Below, one piece after another: positions 1-9,300 of a stretch of 64,000 nt of DNA. Location: IMG/VR virus record IMGVR_UViG_3300006990_000020, positions 1-64,000 of that record. One strand, written 5' to 3'. The position numbers and the translations under genes are program-made. This DNA comes from a virus. Every line of letters begins with the position of its first letter. The stretch's first letter is position 1. Under the pieces are notes generated by a model that did not search any database, was not told the origin of the DNA, and was given only the letters and a program-made list of their open reading frames with translations.

Positions 1-101
1 CTCAAAGACTCTGCATCCCCGCCGCTAAGGCCTTCTGCAAGTAACTCAACTAAACACTCTTTAACAATGCTCTTAAGCATGCTACGACTTACTTTTGCCA
101 T
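1..101 (-). CDS. N-terminus of a hypothetical head-region protein (cut by window edge)
   Basis: Reading the minus strand from 101 gives an open frame to the window edge, beginning MAKVSRSMLKSIVKECLVEL and continuing to a Gly-Gly segment. Only about 33 residues are visible. Its ATG overlaps the TAA of the gene before it in a TAATG junction, the same coupling used between several neighbours, which supports the start. I do not recognise the family. It follows the prohead protease, where T4-type genomes carry scaffold and capsid genes, so a head-assembly role is an inference from position only. Confidence 0.6.
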   Translation of the reverse strand, partial: MAKVSRSMLKSIVKECLVELLAEGLSGGDAESL

Positions 102-523
102 TAGTTATTAGCCTTTAAGAATGTTTCTACAACATTATTAAATTCTGATGCATCAATTGATGTCAAACCAGCACGAACCTGGACAGTCTTTCCTTTGTCT
201 CCACCATTAGCCGCCGCTGTATTATTAAAATATAATTTGGTACATCTTAAATACATTGGAATTGTAGTTTCAGAATCAAGAACCAACCCATTACTAGACG
301 TGGAAGCATCTTCTTTACAGAAATAAACAGACAGTGAAGTATTTGCATCTGTTTTAAAACTTAACCATTGAGTTATTTTTGGAAAAGAGAAAGATCTTAT
401 GTCATCATCTTCGTCTATCATGGAGTTTCCAACGATCAAACTTCTCATGTAAGGTACAGCACTGATTTGATATTCTGGTACAAAGTTATGTCCAACTGAT
501 CTTGGTATACTTGATATTGCCAT
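101..523 (-). CDS. hypothetical protein downstream of the prohead protease (140 aa)
   Basis: The start is placed at the ATG at 523 (MAISSIPRSVGHN), three codons inside the longest frame, because this ATG overlaps the TAA of the protease gene as TAATG and has GGAGTGG about ten bases upstream. The protein is 140 residues, without membrane segments or cysteine motifs; there is a single cysteine pair far apart and an acidic run (IDEDDD) near residue 36. I recognise no domain. Translational coupling to the protease on one side and to the next gene on the other suggests a head-assembly or minor virion protein, but that is inferred from position. Confidence 0.7.
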   Translation of the reverse strand: MAISSIPRSVGHNFVPEYQISAVPYMRSLIVGNSMIDEDDDIRSFSFPKITQWLSFKTDANTSLSVYFCKEDASTSSNGLVLDSETTIPMYLRCTKLYFNNTAAANGGDKGKTVQVRAGLTSIDASEFNNVVETFLKANN

Positions 524-1125
524 TATTTCCACTCCAATATATCGTTAAATATTCTATCAATTCTATCAGACTTGTTAAATACTTCATTTATGAACTGCGT
601 TGAAACCTCGCGGCCTTCTTTCATCATGAAAGCGCCAGGAGTACTTGGTTCACTTACGAAATCCCAACAAATAAGCTGAAAGTCGTCTTGCACAACCTGC
701 GTATGACCTTCAGATCTTGTGCTACCTACACCACGAGAAGAAATACCTAAGGTGACACCACTTTCAACAAGTGATTGAAGTATTTTACCACTTGGTGTAT
801 TAAGTATCTCAACTGTCCCGTAGACAATGTTACCTTCCATATACGCTTCTTTGATGTTATGAGAAGCATTTTTAAGCTCTACAACAGAAGAGTCTGGGTG
901 ATCTAGCTCACCTAAAGCTCTGTTTTCTTGAATGAACTTTTGGTAGTTTCTAATTTCTCTTTCAAGGATAGCCTTTGGATAAACACGTCCATTTTGATTT
1001 AACGTTTCAGCCTTTTGCAATATACCTTTCATAATAAGAGGCGCGCCAGATTCTCTTTGCTCTTTTATTACTTTAGGGTCATATTCAAAATTAACCCACT
1101 CTGTAATTAAACGTTGTGTATTCAC
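523..1125 (-). CDS. 21: prohead core protease, T4 gp21 / peptidase S77 family
   Basis: This 200-residue protein cuts scaffold and capsid proteins inside the prohead in T4-like phages. Visible hallmarks are the catalytic histidine in GELDHP (His76), the serine in GISSRG (Ser129/Ser130) and the conserved DFVSEPSTPGAF segment near residue 155, all in the order and spacing of the S77 family. The length is normal for gp21. The start codon is GTG at 1125, preceded by AAGGAGAG about nine bases upstream; there is no better ATG. It lies downstream of portal plus one unknown gene, where T4 has portal, 67, 68, then 21. Confidence in the family is high from the motifs and context. Confidence 0.93.
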   Translation of the reverse strand: MNTQRLITEWVNFEYDPKVIKEQRESGAPLIMKGILQKAETLNQNGRVYPKAILEREIRNYQKFIQENRALGELDHPDSSVVELKNASHNIKEAYMEGNIVYGTVEILNTPSGKILQSLVESGVTLGISSRGVGSTRSEGHTQVVQDDFQLICWDFVSEPSTPGAFMMKEGREVSTQFINEVFNKSDRIDRIFNDILEWK

Positions 1126-1129
1126 AGTA

Positions 1130-1957
1130 TTACTCTCCTTGTATCTCTTCTTTTAACTTTTCAATAGTTAAAAACTTTTGAAGATTCTCTTTGTTAACAA
1201 TGTTTACATTAGTATCCTGTATTTTAGAGAGAATTCTTGATCTTTTTTCAATTAAAATTCTATTATTACAACTCTTTAAATATGACTCGAGTACGTCTAG
1301 ACAATCTGACTTTGATTTTTTAAAGGCTTCAATTAAAGCCTCCTCATTGTCATCTACATATAGTCCTATAAGACCCTGTTGACCAAAGTTAAGTGTAGAC
1401 TTATATTTCTTATTAAATACTTCATTCATGAGTTGATAAGTTATTTTATCAACCTTTATAGGTTCAGAACTGGTTTTAGTGTCAACTGTCTCTGTTAACA
1501 TTCCGTGTAATTTTATTTCGTACTCTGTCATTTTATCAAAATTATTCGTGCTATTTCGCCACTCATTCAGCAATGTCTGGATTGTTGCATAAGTTCTGTA
1601 ACTTTCAACTTTTTCACTGAAAATAGTGCCTTTGCCAAATGTATAATTTAGGTCCTTGATAAGTAGAGACTTTTCTTTTTCAAGCCTATTACTATCAAAC
1701 ATATTATTACATGCTTTCCTAGCTTCACTAATAATTGAACTAGCCAATTGCTCCGGAGTGTTTTTTGTTGTAGCTAAAGCTTTAAAAAGCTTATACTCTT
1801 TATGAAGCTGACTTCCTTCACTGAAATGTTTTTTGATTATTCTTGTAGCCTTTTCAGCATTTGACTTGTCATCTTCAATAAGACTACCACAAACAAAATT
1901 AATTATTTGCTCGTAAATAATACCAACATTTCTTTTTTTATTGTGTGTTTTAGACAT
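1130..1957 (-). CDS. conserved hypothetical protein between portal and prohead protease (275 aa)
   Basis: The protein is soluble, Lys/Glu/Asn-rich and predicted mostly helical, opening with NVGIIYEQIINFVCGSLIE after a basic N-terminus. There is no membrane segment or recognisable catalytic motif. The ATG at 1957 directly follows the TAA of the portal gene, with GAGGG just upstream, so it is probably translated by coupling to the portal. T4 places the small core proteins gp67 and gp68 in this slot; this protein is larger and I see no real similarity to them. A role in prohead core or portal-scaffold assembly is an inference from location alone. Confidence 0.75.
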   Translation of the reverse strand: MSKTHNKKRNVGIIYEQIINFVCGSLIEDDKSNAEKATRIIKKHFSEGSQLHKEYKLFKALATTKNTPEQLASSIISEARKACNNMFDSNRLEKEKSLLIKDLNYTFGKGTIFSEKVESYRTYATIQTLLNEWRNSTNNFDKMTEYEIKLHGMLTETVDTKTSSEPIKVDKITYQLMNEVFNKKYKSTLNFGQQGLIGLYVDDNEEALIEAFKKSKSDCLDVLESYLKSCNNRILIEKRSRILSKIQDTNVNIVNKENLQKFLTIEKLKEEIQGE

Positions 1958-4018
1958 TTAGCCCTCGTCTTCTTCTTCAAATAATTTATCGTCTATAAGT
2001 ATATCATAGTCATCACCATTAGACTCACGTAATAACTTATTTTTACTGCCAATATTTAATGTGTCTGACATATTTTCTATATCTTTAAATAATCTTGAGT
2101 TAATTTGTCTATTGATAAAGTTAGAATTGACTGTACTCTGTGGCATAACACTATCCATTAGACCTGAAGGTGAAAGCTCTTTGTTTAAATCTTTAGCCGA
2201 ATATGGCTTGATTGGCTTTGTCATGTTTTGTGAAGGCGTTGTTTTTTGTATTCCTGACGCTTGAGTGCCTGTAAGTTTTCCTGTAGGATTGTGTTTAATT
2301 TTATAACTACTTCTTTTTTTGCTGACCTTATTGTTTGCTTTGATAGGGTTTGATGAATTGTCGTCATCTTCGTCTATGAGTCGTTCGATCTCTTCAAAAT
2401 CTTCCTCAGACATTAATGTTCCTTTTTTAATCTCTCCTGCGAATAAGTCACCTAGACCTCCACCTGAATCTGGTGATCCTCCTGCGTCACCTTCTACGCC
2501 GCCGGATCCTCCTCCAAATATATCACCTCCAGCATCTTCTCCACCAATAGGTTCACCTCCCATACCTTGTTGTGCACTTTCTCCCTCGTCACCAAATACA
2601 TTTTGAGAAGTTTCAGGAAGCTGAACTGTTTCGAGTTGCATGTCTCGAATTTTATCTTTTTCTCTTCCTTTTTCAATTCTTGCAATCTCATCATCATTAA
2701 GATCGATGATATGCTTTCTAATCCATTCACGGTCTACGAAACCTTCTGGAGCTTGTCCAGCAATTTCAAACTTTGTTCTAATTAGCTCCAGTTTTTGCTG
2801 CTGTGCAATACTTGATGGATTACTTAATTTAAGATCAAAGTCTAACAGGTTTTCTTCTGTGTACCCGTGTGTATACAAATGAATCATTGCAATCTTATTT
2901 AGCTCAGAAACAATTGTTTTTTGTATTCTCTGTATTGTTCTACTAAATCTAATGTCTTCTTGCGCAAGAGTAGCCTTTGCCCCAATGTCTTCGTCATAAC
3001 CTAAATAAGCTTTAGGAATCTTAAGCGCTGCAAAAAGCTTCTTTTGAATATATTCAACGTCTTCTATTGCTGTAGTGTTTGAACCACCAGCAAGTGTATC
3101 AATTCTTGTTCCGCTCTCTCCACCTCTTACAGGTAGGAAATAGTCTTCGTCGACTGAAAGTGGGTTGTATCTTAAATCAACTTGTCCTGTTGTTTTATCG
3201 ACTACTGCGTTCCTCTTAAGTGAAGTTTGTGCTTGTTCTAAGTAGTCAGCAATATTTTCAGGAGGTATGTTTCCTACATCTATATAAAAGACTCGTCTTT
3301 CTGGTGATCGAATTACACGATATACAAGCATTGCATCTTCAATTAAAATAAGCTGACGCCAAACTCTTCGTGCACCTTCTAAAACTGAAGATCCATATGG
3401 TAAAAATGCATCGTTACCAAGGAGTCTGAAGTGTGAAACTTGCCAGTTTTCTAAAACTTTGTTTCCTTGTGTAACCCATCTAAATCTTACAGCACCAGGG
3501 TCAGTTGGATCAAAGCCTTCTTCTCTTTCCATTTCTGCAATAGGAATAGGAAATGCATTAACTACTCCAAATTCTGGGTGAATATCGTTAAAAAGAAAAA
3601 AGTCTCCATACTTACAAAGATTTCTGACCCACATTGCTAAATTAAAGTCAATATTTAGTGTGTCATAAAACAGTTCATTAAGGATTTGTTTAATTTTTCT
3701 GTTTTCAGAGTAAATATGTAAAACATTGCCTTCAACATCAGGTGAGACGCATTCTTCTGAATAGATGTCAAGTGCAGACGAAATTTCAGGAGTTGCTTCC
3801 ATCTCACTAAAGTCTGAATATCTTGCCATTCTATCATAAGAACCGTATGCACTTAGCGTTGCGTTATAGACATCACTATGAGCTTTCTTAAAAACTTCAA
3901 GAGAAGTCTTTGAGTGACTTGTTGATTGTAAAGCTTTAATTTTTCGCTTAACAACAGGTCCTGATCTAAATAGTTGTGTTAACTTTTTAAAAAGATTTGG
4001 ATTTTTCTTGTCTGCCAT
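1958..4018 (-). CDS. 20: portal protein, T4 gp20 family
   Basis: This 686-residue protein should form the dodecameric portal at the head vertex through which DNA is packaged. The N-terminal two thirds have the portal-like run ATPEISSALDIYSEECVSPD near residue 75, GSSVLEGARRVWRQL near 215, SPERRVFYIDVGNIPP near 243, and the KIPKAYLGYDEDIGAKATLA segment near 340, typical of gp20 homologues. After about residue 480 comes an unusual Gly-rich, low-complexity linker (GG repeats to about 530) and an acidic, Ser/Lys-rich tail, making it longer than T4 gp20. It lies immediately downstream of the terminase (TAA then ATG two bases later, GGAAG as ribosome site), the standard T4 order. Confidence 0.93.
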   Translation of the reverse strand: MADKKNPNLFKKLTQLFRSGPVVKRKIKALQSTSHSKTSLEVFKKAHSDVYNATLSAYGSYDRMARYSDFSEMEATPEISSALDIYSEECVSPDVEGNVLHIYSENRKIKQILNELFYDTLNIDFNLAMWVRNLCKYGDFFLFNDIHPEFGVVNAFPIPIAEMEREEGFDPTDPGAVRFRWVTQGNKVLENWQVSHFRLLGNDAFLPYGSSVLEGARRVWRQLILIEDAMLVYRVIRSPERRVFYIDVGNIPPENIADYLEQAQTSLKRNAVVDKTTGQVDLRYNPLSVDEDYFLPVRGGESGTRIDTLAGGSNTTAIEDVEYIQKKLFAALKIPKAYLGYDEDIGAKATLAQEDIRFSRTIQRIQKTIVSELNKIAMIHLYTHGYTEENLLDFDLKLSNPSSIAQQQKLELIRTKFEIAGQAPEGFVDREWIRKHIIDLNDDEIARIEKGREKDKIRDMQLETVQLPETSQNVFGDEGESAQQGMGGEPIGGEDAGGDIFGGGSGGVEGDAGGSPDSGGGLGDLFAGEIKKGTLMSEEDFEEIERLIDEDDDNSSNPIKANNKVSKKRSSYKIKHNPTGKLTGTQASGIQKTTPSQNMTKPIKPYSAKDLNKELSPSGLMDSVMPQSTVNSNFINRQINSRLFKDIENMSDTLNIGSKNKLLRESNGDDYDILIDDKLFEEEDEG

Positions 4019-4020
4019 TA

Positions 4021-5640
4021 TTACTTCCTAGTTAGCCAGCTTAAGTCACCTAAAGGGTTTTTTCTGGATATGCCTTTGTCTCCTCCGAAACTCCTGTCAG
4101 GCATGTAAACGGGCATAAATGGGTTTACATGCGTCTGATTTGAGTTGTAAAACGGGGGTGATATTGTATTATCAACATTTGTATTGTTAACTTCCATGCC
4201 TCTAAGAATTGCATCTGCTTGTTGAATTTGTGTAGCTTTATATGTATCTGTATTACTCATTGCTATCCAACAACCAATTGCTAGCGACATTATTAGATCA
4301 TCGTTGTAACCTTTCATAGCTCCAACTTTTTTACCATTCCAAACGAAAGTCTTAAGTTCTGAATATAACCTTCTAGACTTTGTGTCTATTTTATTGTTTC
4401 TTAATGATTCTTCAAAGTTAGCAAGAATTTTTTCTCTACTTTCTTTACTCGTAGTAAATCCTGCTTTTCCTATATTAGAACCTTCGCCATACAAATATCT
4501 ATATTTTTCTTTTTCTGACGAAAAGTAAATATTCTTGTATTTAAGATCGTTTAATTTAACTAACATAGTATATCCATAAGCATTGTTTTCTGGACATATC
4601 ATTGCTTCGTTAAATCTGTTAGCTATATCATAAACTACAACAGCAAATTGGTCAGGTGGTATTTTGCCTTTAAATTCAGCTGCAATTTTTAATTTATTTG
4701 TGTCAATGACATGAAATGTAGAATAGTCGCCGCTATCTCCTCGAGATATGTCCGCTGATATAATGTATTTGTGTTCTCTTATCGGATAATCCCAGTACCA
4801 TATGTTTGATCCTGGGCCGCTTTTTTCCATAGGCTCTTGTGTTTGTATGCGTATATTTTCTAAAGCTTCGTTAGATAGAAACGTGTCGCCAGAAGATGAA
4901 AAGTCACAAAGAAGCTCTTGCGCAACCTGTTTCTTAGACATATTCTTGGTTTCTTTATCAAACCACTCATCAGCTCTTTCTGGATGTACATCCCACATTA
5001 GCTTAATAGGATTGAACTCGTTTTCTTTGCGATCAGCCTTCGTATATATTTCGTGGTATTGTCCTCCAACACCGTTCGGTGTCGAAAGAATAATTGCTCT
5101 ACCTCCTGTTGATAGTGTTGGGTATAAACCCATCCATAACTCATCAAAGTTTCTTACAAAAGCAGCCTCATCGACAATCAGTAAAGATAATGCTTCTGAT
5201 CGTCCAGCGTCTTCTGATGTTGGTACTGCTTTGATTTGTGATCCATTTGAAAACTCAACTTGTTGTTTGTTATTTGCTACTATTTGAGGAACTAATAGCC
5301 ATTTTGGCATTGATTTTATATAAGTCTTTACTTTTCTTATAAAGTTTTGTGCAACTGCAAGTTTGGTTGCAATAATCAATATGTTTTTCTCTTTATAAAA
5401 TGTAGCTTGCCAAACAGCGTACGCAGCTACTAGTGTTGAAAGACCTAACTGCCTAGACTTCAAAATAATATTAAATCTATGATCATTAAAGTCTTGAACA
5501 CAATCGTCTTGAAAAGGAAAAGTTTTAAAAGGAATTAGACCTCTAAGTGGATGTTGTATCTTGAGATATCTATTCATAAAGTAGACTGGGTCTTTGCCAC
5601 ACTTTATGATTTCATTTATTTGACCATTCCTTGACTTCAT
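4021..5640 (-). CDS. terL: terminase large subunit, T4 gp17 family (ATPase plus nuclease)
   Basis: This is the DNA-packaging motor and headful nuclease. The ATPase half shows the Walker A-like KSRQLGLST (residues 61-69), Walker B LLIVDEA (Asp157, Glu158) and the coupling motif STPNG (186-190). The RNase H-fold nuclease half shows SADISRGDSGDYS (Asp297), an acidic residue near 351 (CPEN) and YNDDLIMSL (Asp447/448), matching the three metal-binding acidic positions of gp17. At 539 residues it is somewhat shorter than T4 gp17. The gene is followed by portal. The ribosome site is weak (GAG upstream of a TAATAATCATG junction), so expression may depend on coupling to the gene at 5646-6020. I see no small terminase gene in the window. 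Confidence 0.96.
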   Translation of the reverse strand: MKSRNGQINEIIKCGKDPVYFMNRYLKIQHPLRGLIPFKTFPFQDDCVQDFNDHRFNIILKSRQLGLSTLVAAYAVWQATFYKEKNILIIATKLAVAQNFIRKVKTYIKSMPKWLLVPQIVANNKQQVEFSNGSQIKAVPTSEDAGRSEALSLLIVDEAAFVRNFDELWMGLYPTLSTGGRAIILSTPNGVGGQYHEIYTKADRKENEFNPIKLMWDVHPERADEWFDKETKNMSKKQVAQELLCDFSSSGDTFLSNEALENIRIQTQEPMEKSGPGSNIWYWDYPIREHKYIISADISRGDSGDYSTFHVIDTNKLKIAAEFKGKIPPDQFAVVVYDIANRFNEAMICPENNAYGYTMLVKLNDLKYKNIYFSSEKEKYRYLYGEGSNIGKAGFTTSKESREKILANFEESLRNNKIDTKSRRLYSELKTFVWNGKKVGAMKGYNDDLIMSLAIGCWIAMSNTDTYKATQIQQADAILRGMEVNNTNVDNTISPPFYNSNQTHVNPFMPVYMPDRSFGGDKGISRKNPLGDLSWLTRK

Positions 5641-5645
5641 GATTA

Positions 5646-6020
5646 TTAAGCAATCTCAAACTTTTTTGTGTAGCTGTACTTTATTTTTCGAAAAGGGCTG
5701 TATGGGCTAACTGTCAATGTTTCGCAATTGTCAAATTCACCAATTGCTTTTGTTTGAAGATTTTCATTTAACTCAGACTTAAACTCAGACTTAATAATTC
5801 TAAGTCTTGATGCAATCATATCTTTTGATTCTTTTACTAGTAATGACATCTGCATTGTTAAATCAGAGTCTTTACCGATATTTAAAATTGTCCTATAAGA
5901 AATGTGTAACTCATTATTGTTGACAATTTTTGCAACAGTTTTTCTATCACCACCTTCTGACTTATAACTGTAGACATTGTCTATTGCGCTACCTAAAGCA
6001 TTAATTGTTTTGTAATCCAT
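5646..6020 (-). CDS. hypothetical protein upstream of terminase (124 aa)
   Basis: I do not recognise this protein. It is 124 residues, soluble, mixed alpha/beta by appearance, with one cysteine and no membrane segment. The N-terminal part is TINALGSAIDNVYSYKSEG, the middle is helical (LLVKESKDMIASRLRIIKSE), and the C-terminus is beta-like and basic. It ends five bases before the terminase start, so the two are probably co-translated. The ribosome site is AAGGA about thirteen bases upstream. The position next to large terminase invites comparison with small terminases, but no DNA-binding or oligomerisation motif is evident and I do not claim that. Confidence 0.7.
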   Translation of the reverse strand: MDYKTINALGSAIDNVYSYKSEGGDRKTVAKIVNNNELHISYRTILNIGKDSDLTMQMSLLVKESKDMIASRLRIIKSEFKSELNENLQTKAIGEFDNCETLTVSPYSPFRKIKYSYTKKFEIA

Positions 6021-6043
6021 AGTTTATAATTCCTTTTTTATAC

Positions 6044-6055
6044 AGATATATATCT
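6044..6055. promoter_or_regulatory. perfect 12-bp AT palindrome in the gap before the terminase unit
   Basis: AGATATATATCT is a perfect palindrome in the 44-base gap between the small zinc-ribbon gene and the 124-residue gene. On the minus strand it is followed by TATAAAAAAGG and then the start codon at 6020. It could contain a promoter -10 box or a protein-binding site for the packaging and head genes. The evidence is only position and symmetry. Confidence 0.2.
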
Positions 6056-6064
6056 TATTAAGTA

Positions 6065-6316
6065 TTAACTTGGTCTCCAACCTTTTTCCCATTTTTCTTT
6101 GTTTGGATAATAATAAATTAAATAACACTCTTCGCAACATCCTTCTTTTTTCATTTCTTCGACGTCTTCAACAGTTGCTATTAACTTTTTACAAATAGGA
6201 CAGTCTAAAGAAATAGATTCTACACCAAATGGTCTGACATATCTAATGCCATTAACGTATGCTTCTTCGTTGTCTTTGTCAATTTTAATCCAGTCCCAGT
6301 CATTTGAATTCAACAT
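6065..6316 (-). CDS. small zinc-ribbon protein (83 aa)
   Basis: The preferred start is the ATG at 6316 (MLNSNDWDWIKI): it has a strong GAGAGGAAA ribosome site about eight bases upstream and overlaps the end of the Mre11-Rad50 gene by only 17 bases, whereas the longer frame from 6361 lacks a good site. The 83-residue protein carries CPICKK and GCCEECY about 25 residues later, a four-cysteine pattern that should bind one zinc. The rest is Trp/Tyr- and Lys/Glu-rich and ends KEKWEKGWRPS. Small zinc ribbons of this type in phages often bind nucleic acid or RNA polymerase, but nothing here fixes a function. Confidence 0.75.
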   Translation of the reverse strand: MLNSNDWDWIKIDKDNEEAYVNGIRYVRPFGVESISLDCPICKKLIATVEDVEEMKKEGCCEECYLIYYYPNKEKWEKGWRPS

Positions 6317-9300
6317 AAGAATCGTTTCCTCTCGTTGTAATTTCAATATTTCTATCAACAATGTCTTTTATTGCGTCAACATGTGATATTACTATTATTG
6401 ATTTAAAAAACTTGCGTAAACTCTGGAGTAGTCTTCCACAAGATTCTATGTTTGTCGAGTCAAGTGATCCAAAACCTTCGTCAATAATAAACATATCAGA
6501 TTTAGGAAGTGATGAAATGTTAATAAGCGCTACTCTTATTGCAATAGAAGTAATCATTTTTTCCATTCCACTTGCACATTCTATAATTCTCTTTGAATCA
6601 CCGTAATCAATGTAAACTTCTAATGCATTATTGCAATCCTCTAGAGAAATCGTAAAACCAACTACTCCACTGAGGATTGATTTTATTTCGCTGTTGATTT
6701 TAGGTAGACTATTTCTAATTAGCATTGAAGGAATTCCTTTTTTAGAAACCGCTGTTGAAAACAAGTCAAAGGTTTTCCATTCGTCAATTAATTTTTCATA
6801 TTTTGTTTTATTGTTTCTATTTTCCTCTATTTTGGAATTAAAATCAATAGTATTAAATTCACAACTTCTTATGTTGTTTTCAACAGAGTATATTAAATCG
6901 TTAATCTGTTTTATTTGCTGTTTGACATTTTCTAATTTTCTGGATTGTATATCATCTGTGTAATCCTCTAACTCTAGACATAATTCTGTGAATTTTTTAT
7001 CTTCTTCGACTAGTTGTTCCATTGCAATATCAGAAATGCTTTGCTTTTCTTTTAAACTTTCATTTTCTAAACCTATCTTATACTCTTTATTTAAAACGTC
7101 ATTATACCTTTTTATGTTTTTCTCTATGTTGTCGCTGCTCAGTCTATCAAAAGAAGACTTAATACTTGCTATTTCTTTTATTATTAAATCAAGCTCAGCT
7201 TTAGTATTAGGTAAAGATGTTTTTGCTTCATGAGCGTTTTTTATAAATCTACAACTTAAAAACTTGTCTTCACATGGGACACTATCTAATATTCTAAGCT
7301 CGCTTTTAAGCCTGTCATTCTGCTTAGATAAAGAGTTTTTCTGTGAATTAAAGTTGTCTAATTTCTTTTTAAGGTTATTAAGATTCTCTTTGTCATTTTC
7401 TAAATCTTCAATAGAGTAGCTGTTCTTGAACTCGTTTATGGTTTTAATTTTAAGTAAATTTTCAGCTAATTTCTGGCTGTATTTTCTTTTCTTTTCAGAT
7501 TCACTAGAAATTTTATTTTTAATAAAGGCAAGTTTTTGTTTTGCTTTGTCGTAAGTAAAGCCTGATGGGTGTGATCTAAAGGTGTCTTCAATTTTGCGCT
7601 GTTCTATCTTAAGCTCAACATCTTTATCTCTTAAACTGTTAATTTTTATTTTTAAGTCAGACTTTAGAGAATTAGATTCCTTGATTTTTTGCAAGTAGTC
7701 TTTCTCTATTGTCACCCAGTTTTTTTCGTCTGTATTTTTAAGTCTATTTTTTAAAACAATATAGTTTTCTCTTGAAGTTCTATATAAGTCTTCATATATC
7801 TCTAAGTGTAAAAACTTAGATAGAACGCTTTTTCTTGCTGAAGATTTTTCTTTAACAAATGTATTCATTTCACCTTGCGAAGCAAAAGTTGTATAGAGAA
7901 AATCGTCTGATGTTCCAATTAACTTTCTAAGTATTTTCTCTGTTTCTCTGCGCTGTTCTTCAGTCTCGTCTAGTGAATATTGATCTTTCAAGTTAATTAA
8001 TTCAAGCTTAGTAGTTGCTGAGGTTATGCCTTTTTTATTAGTCTTCTTAGTCGTCTCTCTGATAACCTCATATGAATTAGTTCCAACACTAAAATTAATC
8101 TTTGACTTGCATGTACCTTTTCTAGTATTAACTACATCTTGATTTTTAATAGATCCTCTGTCTGTAGTATTGAAAAGAGTATACATTATTGTGCCAGGAA
8201 TAGATGATTTTCCTGCTCGATTATTTCCAAATATTCCTACGACACCATTTAAATTTTTAAAGTTGATGTTATTTCCTTTACCGTAAGCAAAAGTATTATC
8301 AAACTCCATATTATTAATTGACCATTTTTGCCCATGAACATCTAATAAGTTCTCTGGTATTTTATCTAGGTGAGAAGTAAAATGAGAATCAACCTTAGCA
8401 AAAACATCTTCTTCTAGACCTTCATAGAAATTATTAATTAAACTCTTTCTATCACCAGATTTTCTAATATCATAAGACGTAATATTCTTGTCTTTAATTT
8501 TTACATCATCTAAATTGTTTTGCGTACTTGTATTTTGATAGACTATTTCGTGAGCTTTTTTCTCAAACTTTAGATAATGATGCAAAACCTTGATTTCAGC
8601 TTGTGATATTTCACAATCAGCTCTTATTCTAAATCTAACACCAGTCTTGACTTTTTCACAAAAAATAATTGTCTCTTCTAGCGATCCTCTCCAGTCAATA
8701 GTAATAAATGCCTTAGGATTATCTATATTAACAAATCTACTCTTATATTCATATCTGCTTTTAATATCCCATATTAAATATCCTTTTTTAATATCTTCGC
8801 CGTAGTTTTGCTGGATTGTTGAACCAGGATAAGCTACTCTCTTTTCACTGTCTAAATATTGTAACTTATGGATATCACCTAGGAAAACAAAGTCGTAGCC
8901 GTCAAAAAAGTTTAAGTTAACTTCACCTTCTAGTTCCCAGTCTACGTCTGTTTTTGATCCCCAGACTGCACCGTGAAAGCATGCAATATTAATGCTGTTT
9001 TCTATAGGTTTGACATCCTTCCAACCTTTTTCGTCAAAGCAAGAAAAAATACACCAGTTTAAATTCTGATTATCAATTTTATGGTCTGTTTGGTAATTAC
9101 CACTTTTCTTGTAAAGTTTTAAACGTGGGTTATCCAGAGCATTAACAATAGGCGTTATTGCATCTTGTCGGTCTTCGTTTAAAATCAAACCATCATGATT
9201 TCCTAAGATGATATGTGTCTCTGCTATATTTGCTAAAGAATCAAACCACCAATGAAGACACTCAATAAGCTCTGGGGTGATTCCTTGCGTCTTAGAATGA

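Noticed and set aside
5646-6020. Small terminase subunit
   Set aside because: Position next to the large terminase fits, but the protein has no helix-turn-helix or coiled-coil oligomerisation segment; left as hypothetical.
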